Assembly: GCF_000346755.1 (NCBI RefSeq) | Contig: NZ_ANNV01000108.1 | Coordinates: 1 to 33,666 of the forward strand | Direction of reading: 5' to 3' | From: Pseudomonas sp. CBZ-4 | GTDB taxonomy: Bacteria; Pseudomonadota; Gammaproteobacteria; Pseudomonadales; Pseudomonadaceae | Length of the DNA: 33,666 nt | Shown here: positions 15,488-22,637 of the stretch, piece by piece | How the letters are laid out: every line of letters begins with the position of its first letter | How positions within the stretch are numbered: position 1 is the stretch's first letter | The notes under the pieces: generated by a model | What the model was told of the DNA's origin: nothing | The model's database searches: none | Seen by the model: only the letters and a program-made list of their open reading frames with translations | Made by a program: the position numbers and the translations under genes

Positions 15488-16069
15488 ATGCACAGCGAGT
15501 CGATTCGTTATCTGATCGTGCCGGGCTGGCAAGGATCGCCAGAAGATCATTGGCAAACTCATTGGCAGAACAGCCTGCCCAACAGCGCCCGCGTGGAGCA
15601 GGCCAACTGGCTGACGCCGCGCCGCGAAGACTGGGTGGCCGCGCTGGCCGAGGCCATCGCCGCCGACAGCACGCCGGTGATCCTGATCGCCCATAGCCTG
15701 GGTTGCATCACCGTGGCCCATTGGGCGGCGACGGCGCCCGTGCAGTACTTGCGGCAGGTGCGTGGCGCCTTGCTGGTGGCGCCGGCCGATGTCGAACGGC
15801 CTGCCTGCTCGCCGGCCCTGCGCAATTTCGCGCCGATTCCTGGCGACCTGCTGCCGTTTCCCAGCCAGGTGGTCAGCTCCGACAACGACAGCGCCGTCAG
15901 CGCCCCACGGGCCCTGGAGTTGGCCCGTCAGTGGGGCGCCGAAGCCGGCATCCTCTCGGGCGCGGGGCATATCAATGTGAAGTCCGGCCATCAGCGCTGG
16001 GAGCAGGGGTTTGCCTACCTCTATCGCCTGCAAAACCGCCTTGAGCACCACGCCCGCCGTAGTGCCTGA
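15488..16069 (+). CDS. RBBP9/YdeN-family serine hydrolase
   Basis: This is a 193-residue cytoplasmic alpha/beta hydrolase of the RBBP9/YdeN type. The family N-terminus is clear (YLIVPGWQGSPEDHWQTHW). The nucleophile elbow HSLGC has its serine near residue 70. The acid is in SSDNDSAVS near 137, and the histidine is in GAGHIN near 158. Length agrees with the family. The natural substrate of such hydrolases is generally unknown. A good ribosome site (CAGGAGGG) lies at 15472-15480, and a sigma70-like promoter with the shared motif is just upstream. The sigma54-activator-like gene follows 49 bases later on the same strand, so the two are probably cotranscribed. Confidence 0.88.
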   Translation: MHSESIRYLIVPGWQGSPEDHWQTHWQNSLPNSARVEQANWLTPRREDWVAALAEAIAADSTPVILIAHSLGCITVAHWAATAPVQYLRQVRGALLVAPADVERPACSPALRNFAPIPGDLLPFPSQVVSSDNDSAVSAPRALELARQWGAEAGILSGAGHINVKSGHQRWEQGFAYLYRLQNRLEHHARRSA

Positions 16070-16080
16070 ATATTTTTCAA

Positions 16081-16108
16081 CGCCCCGTCCCTGAGTGGAG
16101 CCGGGGCG
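16081..16108 (+). other. Hairpin in the leader of the activator-like gene
   Basis: CGCCCCG and CGGGGCG form a perfect 7-bp stem in the short gap between hydrolase and activator-like gene. It ends at the ribosome site (GGGAG, 16108-16112) of the ATG at 16119. No T run follows, so it may modulate translation rather than terminate transcription. Confidence 0.4.
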
Positions 16109-16118
16109 GGAGCCTGCC

Positions 16119-17045
16119 ATGAGTCTGCATGAAACCTACGGCCAGCCACTGCTGACCTTTCCCGACGCCGATAAAAGCCCGCTGAGCATCCGCGCCAAGG
16201 CGCTGGTGTTTGTCGACCCCCGTTCGCGCCAACTGCGCGAAGACCTCGAAAGCCTCGCGCCGCGCGCCTTGCCCGTGTTGATTCGCGGCGAGACCGGCAG
16301 CGGCAAGGAGCTGCTGGCGCGGCACATTCACCGTGGCAGCGATCGCGGCGGCTTGTTTGTCTCGGTCAACTGCGGCGCGATCAGCCCGACCTACGCCGAC
16401 GCCGAGCTGTTCGGTTACGCCGCCGGCAGCCACAGCGGCGCGGCGAGCAGCCGGGCCGGCTGGTTTGGTTCGGCCAACGGCGGCACCTTGTACCTGGACG
16501 AGATCGGCGACTTGCCGCTGCCGATCCAGGTCAAATTGCTCGCCGCCCTGGAAAACCACGAAGTCACCCGCGTCGGCGCCCATCAGCCGAGCCCGGTGGA
16601 CGTGCGCCTGGTCGCCGCCACCAGCATCGACCTGGCCCAGGCCGTGGCGGCGGGCAAGTTCCATGAGCGCCTGTTCCATTACCTGAGCGAAGGCCAGCTG
16701 GAGCTGCCGGCGCTGCGCGAGCGGGTCGGCGATATCTTGTCCCTGGCGGAATACTTCCTCGGCATCTACAGCCAGCGCCTGGACTTGCCGGTGCCACTGA
16801 TCAGCGACGCTGCCCAGCAGGTGCTGGAACAGCACAGCTGGCCGGGCAATACCCGTGAGCTGGAAAACGTTATTCACTTTGCGTTGCTGGTGAGCAGTGG
16901 CGACGAGATCTTGCCCGAGCATTTGAATTTGCCGGTGGCGGGCTCGCCGTTAGAGCAGGTCCAGCGGATCTTCAACAACGCCAGCGCCGCCGAACGGGAA
17001 ACCTTGCGAAAATTCCTACATGAACAAAATGGAATATCAAAGTGA
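16119..17045 (+). CDS. Atypical sigma54-activator-like AAA+ protein lacking HTH
   Basis: This 308-residue protein contains the AAA+ core of bacterial enhancer-binding proteins (SfnR-like). It has Walker A GETGSGK (57-63), Walker B GGTLYLDE (121-128), VRLVAATS (163-169) and WPGNTRELENVI (241-252). Several essential features deviate. The GAFTGA loop that contacts sigma54 reads GSHSGA (103-108). The arginine-finger segment reads FHERLFHYL (181-189), with H182 and Y188 where PspF has R162 and R168. The chain stops at NGISK, where a Fis-type helix-turn-helix would be beginning. I chose the ATG at 16119 because it has a GGGAG site; a GTG at 16095 is in frame. It is probably cotranscribed with the hydrolase. 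It may be a degenerate activator, or a regulator acting through partners. Confidence 0.85.
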   Translation: MSLHETYGQPLLTFPDADKSPLSIRAKALVFVDPRSRQLREDLESLAPRALPVLIRGETGSGKELLARHIHRGSDRGGLFVSVNCGAISPTYADAELFGYAAGSHSGAASSRAGWFGSANGGTLYLDEIGDLPLPIQVKLLAALENHEVTRVGAHQPSPVDVRLVAATSIDLAQAVAAGKFHERLFHYLSEGQLELPALRERVGDILSLAEYFLGIYSQRLDLPVPLISDAAQQVLEQHSWPGNTRELENVIHFALLVSSGDEILPEHLNLPVAGSPLEQVQRIFNNASAAERETLRKFLHEQNGISK

Positions 17046-17052
17046 ATAAAAG

Positions 17053-17085
17053 ATATTGTTCGGGAATAAAAAATCTAGGTATTGT
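17053..17085 (+). promoter_or_regulatory. Promoter-like region with shared motif before MetQ
   Basis: On the minus strand 17053-17069 reads TTATTCCCGAACAATAT, nearly identical to the site before the hydrolase gene. It overlaps a possible -35 box (TTGTTC, 17056-17061) that is 18 bases from TATTGT (17080-17085). The recurrence points to one regulator acting on both transcription units. Confidence 0.45.
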
Positions 17086-17167
17086 CCGTTTCACGCCGCG
17101 ATAGCACATCGCTGGCACACCACATGACAAGCGGCCGTCACCGACGCCCCGGAATTAAGGACACTGC

Positions 17168-17950
17168 ATGAAAAAGGTTCTGTTGTTTACCGCGCTGGCG
17201 GCTGCCCTGACTGCAAGCTTCGCCCAAGCCAACGAGAAACTGGTGGTTGCCGCCACGCCGATCCCGCACGCGGAGATCCTCGAGCTGATCAAGCCGACCC
17301 TGGCCAAAGAAGGCGTGGACCTGCAGATCAAAGTCTTCACCGACTACGTACAACCCAACGTACAAGTGGCCGAGAAGCGTCTGGACGCCAACTACTTCCA
17401 GACCCTGCCATACCTGGAAAACTTCAACAAAGGTAAAGGCACCAACCTGACCACCGTGGTCGGCGTGCACGTTGAACCGTTCGGCGCCTACTCGAAGAAG
17501 ATCAAGAACATCTCCGAGCTGAAAGATGGCGCCACCGTGGCCATCCCGAACGAAGGCTCCAACAGCGGCCGCGCCCTGTTGCTGCTGCAAAAGGCCGGCG
17601 TGATCACCCTGAAAGACCCGAAAAACGCCTTGGCGACGCCGAAAGACATCGCCAGCAACCCGAAGAACCTGAAGTTCAAAGAGCTGGAATCGGCCCTGCT
17701 GCCACGCGTGCTGGACCAGGTTGACCTGGACCTGATCAACACCAACTACGCCCTGGAAGCCGGCCTGAACCCGGCGAAAGACGCGCTGTTGATCGAAGGC
17801 GCTGATTCTCCGTACGTGAACTACCTGGTGGCACGCCCTGACAACAAGGACAGCGATGCGATCCAGAAACTGTCCAAGGCCCTGACCAGCCCGGAAGTCA
17901 AAGCCTTCATCGAGAAAAAATACAGCGGCGCCGTGCTGCCGGCGTTCTGA
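17168..17950 (+). CDS. MetQ/NlpA-family substrate-binding protein
   Basis: This 260-residue periplasmic binding protein belongs to the methionine-uptake (MetQ) family. Signature stretches are VAATPIPHAEILE, KVFTDYVQPNVQVAEKRLDANYFQ, IPNEGSNSGRALLLLQKAGVITL and LINTNYALEAGLNP. The signal peptide (MKKVLLFTALAAALTASFAQA) ends in a signal peptidase I site with no lipobox cysteine, so unlike E. coli MetQ it is probably soluble in the periplasm. It likely binds D- or L-methionine or another sulfur-containing compound. No metN or metI gene is adjacent. The ABC genes downstream belong to the polar amino-acid class. It is followed by an intrinsic terminator, so it appears to form its own unit. Confidence 0.92.
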   Translation: MKKVLLFTALAAALTASFAQANEKLVVAATPIPHAEILELIKPTLAKEGVDLQIKVFTDYVQPNVQVAEKRLDANYFQTLPYLENFNKGKGTNLTTVVGVHVEPFGAYSKKIKNISELKDGATVAIPNEGSNSGRALLLLQKAGVITLKDPKNALATPKDIASNPKNLKFKELESALLPRVLDQVDLDLINTNYALEAGLNPAKDALLIEGADSPYVNYLVARPDNKDSDAIQKLSKALTSPEVKAFIEKKYSGAVLPAF

Positions 17951-17978
17951 TGTAAGCCAAAACCCCCTTCAAGGTTTC

Positions 17979-18013
17979 AACGCCGACGGCTTCTACAGCG
18001 TCGGCGTTTTTTA
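17979..18013 (+). terminator. Intrinsic terminator of the MetQ gene
   Basis: AACGCCGAC (17979-17987) pairs perfectly with GTCGGCGTT (18000-18008) and is followed by a T-rich tail. It lies 29 bases after the stop codon. Confidence 0.85.
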
Positions 18014-18040
18014 TTGCCTGGAATTTGGAATGCAATCAAA

Positions 18041-18133
18041 CCTGTGGGAGCTGGCTTGCCTGCGATAGTGGTCTATCAGCCAGCACATCTGTATCTGACA
18101 CACCGCTATCGCAGGCAAGCCAGCTCCCACAGG
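18041..18133. repeat. REPIN
   Basis: CCTGTGGGAGCTGGCTTGCC and its exact complement face each other about 50 bases apart, with CTGCGATAG and CTATCGCAG continuing the stems. The element sits between the MetQ terminator and the ABC transporter promoter region. Most of the 348-base gap 17951-18298 is thus terminator, REPIN and an AT-rich leader. Confidence 0.92.
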
Positions 18134-18188
18134 GGCTTTGTGTGGGTTTGCGGCAGTTAGGTTTTTGCGTGATATCAATATGCTATTT

Positions 18189-18286
18189 AGGTATTTAAAT
18201 ATTTGTTTTTATACCTTTAAAGTCTGCGCTACCCGACGTTACCCACGCCGGCTCGAACCGCGCACGCCGCATTACCCCTGCGGCGT
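18189..18286 (+). promoter_or_regulatory. AT-rich promoter region and leader hairpin of the ABC operon
   Basis: AGGTAT (18189-18194) and ATACCT (18211-18216) form an inverted repeat in AT-rich DNA, a possible regulator site. Further on, ACGCCGCA-TTACCCC-TGCGGCGT (18264-18286) is a perfect 8-bp stem followed by three more T residues, ending 12 bases before the permease ATG at 18299. It overlaps the region where a ribosome site is expected, so it could act as an attenuator or block translation initiation. Confidence 0.45.
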
Positions 18287-18298
18287 TTTGGACTGCCG

Positions 18299-18964
18299 AT
18301 GACCTTCGATTTCGCCTTTATCCTCACCACCCTGCCGGCGTTTCTGAAAGCCGTGGGGGTGACGCTGCAAGTGGGCCTGATTGCCATTGCCACCTCGCTG
18401 CTGGTGGCGCTGATCAACGCCGCGCTGCTGGTGTTTCGCACGCCCTACCTGTCACGCCTGGTGGCGCTGTACGTGGAGCTGGCGCGCAACACACCGCTGC
18501 TGATCCAACTGTTCTTCGTCTACTTCGCCCTGCCGGCCCTGGGTTTCAATATCTCCGGGTTCTGGGCGGCGATCATCACCATGACCTTTCTCGGCGGCGC
18601 CTACCTCACCGAAGTGCTGCGCGCCGGTGTGGAAGCGGTGCCGCTGGCGCAGATCGAGTCGGGCAAGTCCATCGGCCTGTCCGACTGGCAGCTGCTGCGC
18701 CATGTGATCCTGCCCCAGGCCGGCATCCTCAGCCTGCCGGCGTTGTTCGCCAATTTCATCTTCCTGCTCAAGGAAACCACCGTGGTTTCCGCCGTGGCGG
18801 TGCCGGAGATTCTCTACACCACCAAGAGCTACATCGCGCTGTACTACAAGACCTACGAAATGCTCGCCGTGCTGACGCTGATCTGCGTGCTGCTGTTCTT
18901 GCCGCTGTCGCTGCTGCTCAGCCGCCTGGAAAGGAGGCTCCAGCATGGCCAGTTCGGGTCTTGA
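18299..18964 (+). CDS. Polar amino-acid ABC transporter permease 1
   Basis: This 221-residue inner-membrane permease belongs to the HisM/GltJ type (His/Glu/Gln/Arg/opine family). It has about five helices. The family segment LYVELARNTPLLIQLFFVYFALP is present, and the coupling (EAA) loop reads EVLRAGVEAVPLAQIESGKSIGLSDWQLLRHVILPQA. It pairs with the second permease, whose start lies 20 bases inside this gene behind a strong AAAGGAGG site. The four genes 18299-21228 encode a complete importer. The substrate class is a polar amino acid such as glutamate, aspartate or cystine; context with MetQ makes a sulfur amino acid plausible but unproven. The weak ribosome site and leader hairpin upstream hint at regulated translation. 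Confidence 0.9.
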   Translation: MTFDFAFILTTLPAFLKAVGVTLQVGLIAIATSLLVALINAALLVFRTPYLSRLVALYVELARNTPLLIQLFFVYFALPALGFNISGFWAAIITMTFLGGAYLTEVLRAGVEAVPLAQIESGKSIGLSDWQLLRHVILPQAGILSLPALFANFIFLLKETTVVSAVAVPEILYTTKSYIALYYKTYEMLAVLTLICVLLFLPLSLLLSRLERRLQHGQFGS

Positions 18965-19604
18965 GTTGTTGTGGGTGTCGTTGCCGCAACTGGGCAAGGG
19001 CGCTGCGCAAACCCTGTCGATTTCCTTCTTGAGCATCGCCTTCAGTACGGTCGGCGGCGTGTTGTACGGCGTGTTGCGCACCTTGAACAACAAGGTGATC
19101 AACGCGGTGCTGCGGGTGTACCTGGAGCTGTTCCGCGCGATCCCGGTGCTGGTGTGGTTGTACCTGCTGTTTTTCGGCCTGCCGATTTTCTTCGGCCTGA
19201 GCATCCCGAGCTTCTGGTGCGCGGTGCTGGTGCTGTCGCTGTGGGGCGCCAGTGAAGTCGGCGAAGTGGTGCGCGGCGCGTTGCATTCGCTGCCCCGGGG
19301 CCAGCGTGAAGCGGGCTTGTCGATTGGCCTGTCCGACCCGCAGCTGTACGGCTACGTGCTGCTGCCCCAGGCGCTCAAGCGCATGACGCCGCCGACCATC
19401 AACGTCTACACGCGGATCATCAAGACCAGCTCCCTGGCAGTGCTGATCGGCGTGGTGGATGTGATCAAGGTCGGCCAGCAAATCATCGAACGCACCTACG
19501 AATCCGTGTTGATTTACGGCGTGCTGTTCCTGTTTTTCTTCTTTATCTGCTACCCGTTGTCGGCCGCCTCCAAGGTGCTGGAACGGCGCTGGGCCCAAGC
19601 ATGA
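18945..19604 (+). CDS. Polar amino-acid ABC transporter permease 2
   Basis: This 219-residue partner permease has about five membrane helices and its own coupling loop (EVVRGALHSLPRGQREAGLSIGLSDPQLYGYVLLPQALKRM). The N-terminal half contains VYLELFRAIPVLVWLYLLFFGLP, the usual family segment. The ribosome site AAAGGAGG lies inside the previous gene, and the end overlaps the ATPase start by four bases (ATGA). The two permeases are clearly different in sequence, as in heterodimeric importers of this family. Confidence 0.9.
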   Translation: MASSGLELLWVSLPQLGKGAAQTLSISFLSIAFSTVGGVLYGVLRTLNNKVINAVLRVYLELFRAIPVLVWLYLLFFGLPIFFGLSIPSFWCAVLVLSLWGASEVGEVVRGALHSLPRGQREAGLSIGLSDPQLYGYVLLPQALKRMTPPTINVYTRIIKTSSLAVLIGVVDVIKVGQQIIERTYESVLIYGVLFLFFFFICYPLSAASKVLERRWAQA

Positions 19605-20377
19605 GCGCATTGATCGAGTTTCAGGGTTTCAACAAATATTTCGGCGAAGCGCAGGTGCTCAAGGGCATCGACCTGAGTGTGCAAAGCGGCGAAGTGGTGG
19701 TGATCCTCGGCCCCAGCGGCTGTGGCAAAAGCACCTTGCTGCGCTGCCTGAATGGGCTGGAAGTCGCCCACAGCGGCAGCCTGCGGTTTGCCGGAAACGA
19801 GCTGTTGGACAAAAAAACCGACTGGCGCCAAGTGCGCCAGGACATCGGCATGGTGTTCCAGAGCTATCACCTGTTCCCGCACATGAGCGTGCTCGACAAC
19901 ATCCTGCTCGGCCCGCTGAAAGTGCAAAAACGCGAACCCCGCGAAGCCCGCGAGCAAGCCGAAAAACTCCTGGAGCGCGTGGGCCTGGCCGACAAGCGCG
20001 ACGCCTTCCCGCGCCAGCTTTCGGGCGGCCAGCAGCAACGCATCGCCATCGTCCGTTCGCTGTGCATGAACCCGCAGGTCATGCTGTTTGACGAAGTCAC
20101 CGCCGCCCTCGACCCGGAGATGGTCAAGGAAGTGCTGGAAGTGATCCAGGGCCTGGCCCGCGATGGCATGACCCTGCTGATCGTCACCCACGAAATGGCC
20201 TTCGCCCGCGCCGTCGCCGACCGCGTGGTGTTTATGGAGGCCGGTCGCATCCTCGAACACAACACCCCCGAGGCATTCTTTACGAACCCGCAGACCGCAC
20301 GCGCGCAGCAGTTCCTGGAGAAGTTCTCCTTTGTTTCAACACTGCCCAAAAAGACCAAGGAACTGGAGCTGACATGA
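19601..20377 (+). CDS. Polar amino-acid ABC transporter ATPase
   Basis: This 258-residue cytoplasmic ATPase energises the importer. It shows Walker A GPSGCGKST (near residue 37), the Q-loop in GMVFQSYHLFPHMSV, the ABC signature LSGGQQQR, Walker B VMLFDEVTAALDPE and the H-loop THEM. It is similar to GltL, GlnQ and TcyN/YecC. Four-base ATGA overlaps couple it both to the second permease before it and to the lipoprotein gene after it, giving a tightly translated unit. Confidence 0.94.
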   Translation: MSALIEFQGFNKYFGEAQVLKGIDLSVQSGEVVVILGPSGCGKSTLLRCLNGLEVAHSGSLRFAGNELLDKKTDWRQVRQDIGMVFQSYHLFPHMSVLDNILLGPLKVQKREPREAREQAEKLLERVGLADKRDAFPRQLSGGQQQRIAIVRSLCMNPQVMLFDEVTAALDPEMVKEVLEVIQGLARDGMTLLIVTHEMAFARAVADRVVFMEAGRILEHNTPEAFFTNPQTARAQQFLEKFSFVSTLPKKTKELELT

Positions 20378-21228
20378 AAAAACTACTGCTGCCACTGTTT
20401 GCCGTCGCCCTGCTGGCCGGCTGCGATAAAAAGGCCGAAGAGCCTGCCAAACCCGTCGCCGCTGCCGCGAGCGCTATCGACAAGATCAAGGCGCGGGACA
20501 AGCTGATCGTCGGCGTATTCACCGACAAGCCGCCGTTCGGCTTTGTGAACGAAGCCGGGCGCTACGTCGGCTTTGATACCGACATCGGCCGCCAATTCGC
20601 CAAGGATCTGCTGGGCGATGAAAACAAAGTCGAATTCGTCGCGGTCGAGCCGGCCAGCCGCATTCCGTTCCTGCAAAGCGACAAGGTCGACCTGATCCTC
20701 GCCAACATGACCGTGACGCCGGAACGCAAGGAAGCGGTGGACTTCACCAACCCCAACCTGAAAGTCGCGGTGCAGGCCCTGGTGCCCAACGACAGCGTGG
20801 TGAAAAGCCTGGATGACCTGGCGACCCGCACCACCATCGTCACCACCGGCACCACCGCCGATATCTGGCTGACCAAAAACCACCCGGACTGGAAACTGCT
20901 CAAGTTCGAGAAAAACTCCGAATCGCTGCAAGCGCTGTCGGCGGGCCGTGGTGATGCGTATGCGCAAGACAACCTGGTGCTGTTCAGCTGGGCCAAGCAG
21001 AACCCGGGCTACCGCGTGCTGGAAGAGAAACTCGGTGATGAAGCACCGATTGCGCCAGCGGTGAAGAAGGGCAACATCGAACTGCGCGACTGGGTGAACG
21101 CCGAGCTGGCGAAGTTGGGTGAGGAGAAGTTTTTGCTCAAGCTGTATGACCAATATGTGCGTAAAGAGCTGAGCGATGACACCAAGCCTGAAAGCGTGAT
21201 TGTTGAAGGCGGTAAGTGGCAGGGCTGA
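20374..21228 (+). CDS. Amino-acid ABC transporter substrate-binding lipoprotein
   Basis: This 284-residue substrate-binding protein has a lipoprotein signal peptide (MKKLLLPLFAVALLAGC) with the acceptor cysteine at residue 17, then a short linker of Ala, Pro and Lys. The family-3 binding fold follows: KLIVGVFTDKPPFGF, VGFDTDIGRQFAKDLLG, DLILANMTVTPERKEAVDFTNP and TIVTTGTTADIWL. It is anchored in the inner membrane and feeds the two permeases encoded upstream. Placing the binding protein last is less usual, since many clusters put it first. Closest relatives bind glutamate/aspartate or cystine-type ligands; the exact ligand is not determined. Confidence 0.9.
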   Translation: MKKLLLPLFAVALLAGCDKKAEEPAKPVAAAASAIDKIKARDKLIVGVFTDKPPFGFVNEAGRYVGFDTDIGRQFAKDLLGDENKVEFVAVEPASRIPFLQSDKVDLILANMTVTPERKEAVDFTNPNLKVAVQALVPNDSVVKSLDDLATRTTIVTTGTTADIWLTKNHPDWKLLKFEKNSESLQALSAGRGDAYAQDNLVLFSWAKQNPGYRVLEEKLGDEAPIAPAVKKGNIELRDWVNAELAKLGEEKFLLKLYDQYVRKELSDDTKPESVIVEGGKWQG

Positions 21229-21258
21229 TCCCTGGCTTGTGTGGTGAATGATCTACCG

Positions 21259-21338
21259 CTATCGCAGGCAAGCCAGCTCCCACATTTGAAGGTATTCACA
21301 GTTCAAAATGTGGGAGCGGGCTTGCCCGCGATGAGGCC
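21259..21338. repeat. Inside-out REP pair of two subtypes
   Basis: CTATCGCAGGCAAGCCAGCTCCCAC (ending 21283) and GTGGGAGCGGGCTTGCCCGC (from 21310) are arranged with the GTGGGAG ends facing inward, opposite to a REPIN. The left copy is of the CTGGC...GCCTGC subtype and the right copy of the CGGGC...GCCCGC subtype. The pair fills the gap between the convergent ABC lipoprotein and AAA ATPase genes. Confidence 0.88.
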
Positions 21339-21352
21339 CTCCCAGTCACCGA

Positions 21353-22519
21353 CTATTCCGGCCAATGCCACGCCGGCGCATCCAGAATCCCTTGCCCCAC
21401 AATCCGCGTCTCCCCCAACACCTTCTCCAGCACAATCGAATTGCACCCTGCATCCTGCTGCAACGCCGCAATCAACCGGCTGGCATGGGACACCACCCAC
21501 ACCTGACACTGCCGCGACGCCTGGATAATCAAGCGCGCCAACGCCGGCAGCAGATCCGGGTGCAAGCTGGTTTCCGGCTCGTTCAGCACCATCATGGTCG
21601 GCGGCCGCGGCGTCAGCAGCGCCGCGATCAGCAGCAGATAACGCAAGGTGCCGTCGGACAACTCCGCCGCCGACAACGGCCGCAGCAAGCCTTCCTGATA
21701 GAACTCAATTGCAAAGCGCCCACCCTGCAACGGCTGGATATTCAGGCGTGCGCCGGGAAACGCGTCGCTGACCGCGCGCTGCAATGCCTCGGGGTCGCCG
21801 ATTTCGCGGATGGTCTGCAACGCCGCCGCCAGGTCGCGCCCGTCGTGGTGCAGCACCGGCGTGCGCGTGCCCAGTTGCGGCTGGCGCACGGGGGCGTCCA
21901 CGTCGCTGCGAAAGTGATCATAAAAGCGCCAGCCACGAATGCTTTCGCGCAGCAGCAACACCTCCGGCGAGCCGCGCAGGCTGCCGACCTGGTCGAACAG
22001 GCTGTGGTAATTCGGCGTGTGCTGGGCCAGCACATCCCAGGCGCGGCCGTCGCGGGCGCGCACCATCGGCCCGGAACGCTGCACCAGCAGGCTGGCCGGG
22101 CGGTAGATATGGCCGGCCCAGATGCATTCTTTTTTCACCTCCGGGTCGAGGGCGAAAAACGACTCGCTGGGTTCGGGCAGTCCCAGGGAAATGGCGTAGC
22201 TGAAATCCTCCCCGGCAAAGCCCAGGCGCAGGCGCTTGACGCCTTGGCGCACGGTGGACTGAATCGGCACCTCGCCCTTGTGCATGCGGCGGCTGATGGT
22301 TTCCGGGCCGGCCCAGAAGGTCGAATCCAGTCCGCCCTCACGGGCCAGTGCATTGATCACCCCGCCCTGGGCGGTTTCCGCCAGCAGGCGCAGGGCGCGG
22401 TACAGGTTGGATTTGCCGCTTCCATTGGGGCCCGTCACCAGGTTCAGCCGGTCCAGGGGCACTACCAATTTGTTGATCGAGCGGTAATTGGCCACCGCGA
22501 GGGTCTTGAGCATGGGCAT
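21353..22519 (-). CDS. RecF/SMC-like AAA-family ATPase of unknown role
   Basis: This 388-residue ABC-type ATPase of the AAA_21 group has an SMC/RecF-like start (LAVANYRSINKLVVPLDRLNLVTG), Walker A GPNGSGKSN near residue 30, a signature-like LSDGTLRYLLL near 290, and Walker B MMVLNEPETSLHPDLLP near 310. The H-loop region reads VWVVSHASRLI. It has no TOPRIM or HNH domain, so it is not a full OLD-type nuclease. No partner gene sits beside it, which argues against a two-gene defence module. Related single proteins are widespread and usually of unknown function. The start could also be the second ATG at 22513; neither has a clear ribosome site. Confidence 0.85.
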   Translation of the reverse strand: MPMLKTLAVANYRSINKLVVPLDRLNLVTGPNGSGKSNLYRALRLLAETAQGGVINALAREGGLDSTFWAGPETISRRMHKGEVPIQSTVRQGVKRLRLGFAGEDFSYAISLGLPEPSESFFALDPEVKKECIWAGHIYRPASLLVQRSGPMVRARDGRAWDVLAQHTPNYHSLFDQVGSLRGSPEVLLLRESIRGWRFYDHFRSDVDAPVRQPQLGTRTPVLHHDGRDLAAALQTIREIGDPEALQRAVSDAFPGARLNIQPLQGGRFAIEFYQEGLLRPLSAAELSDGTLRYLLLIAALLTPRPPTMMVLNEPETSLHPDLLPALARLIIQASRQCQVWVVSHASRLIAALQQDAGCNSIVLEKVLGETRIVGQGILDAPAWHWPE

Positions 22520-22548
22520 TCAATCGGTGTGGGAACCCTCGGAGTATG

Positions 22549-22637
22549 GGAGCCTGCATGCAGATAAGGAACCCTGAACTAAGCTCACAGTCGCATACAC
22601 ACTTGGTATATCGCATCGCGCAAAAGGAGCCTGCATG
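22549..22637 (+). repeat. Short direct repeat at the efflux-operon start
   Basis: GGAGCCTGCATG occurs at 22549-22560 and again at 22626-22637, where it holds the ribosome site and start codon of the first efflux gene. The first copy also looks like a translation start, but its frame lacks coding character. Confidence 0.5.

Noticed and set aside
17113..17129. Possible sigma54 promoter before metQ (TGGCAC followed by TGACA)
   Set aside because: The -24 GG is present but the -12 GC is missing (GA instead), so it does not meet the sigma54 consensus.
21353..22519. OLD-type or two-gene anti-phage system
   Set aside because: There is no TOPRIM domain and no nuclease or helicase partner next to the ATPase.
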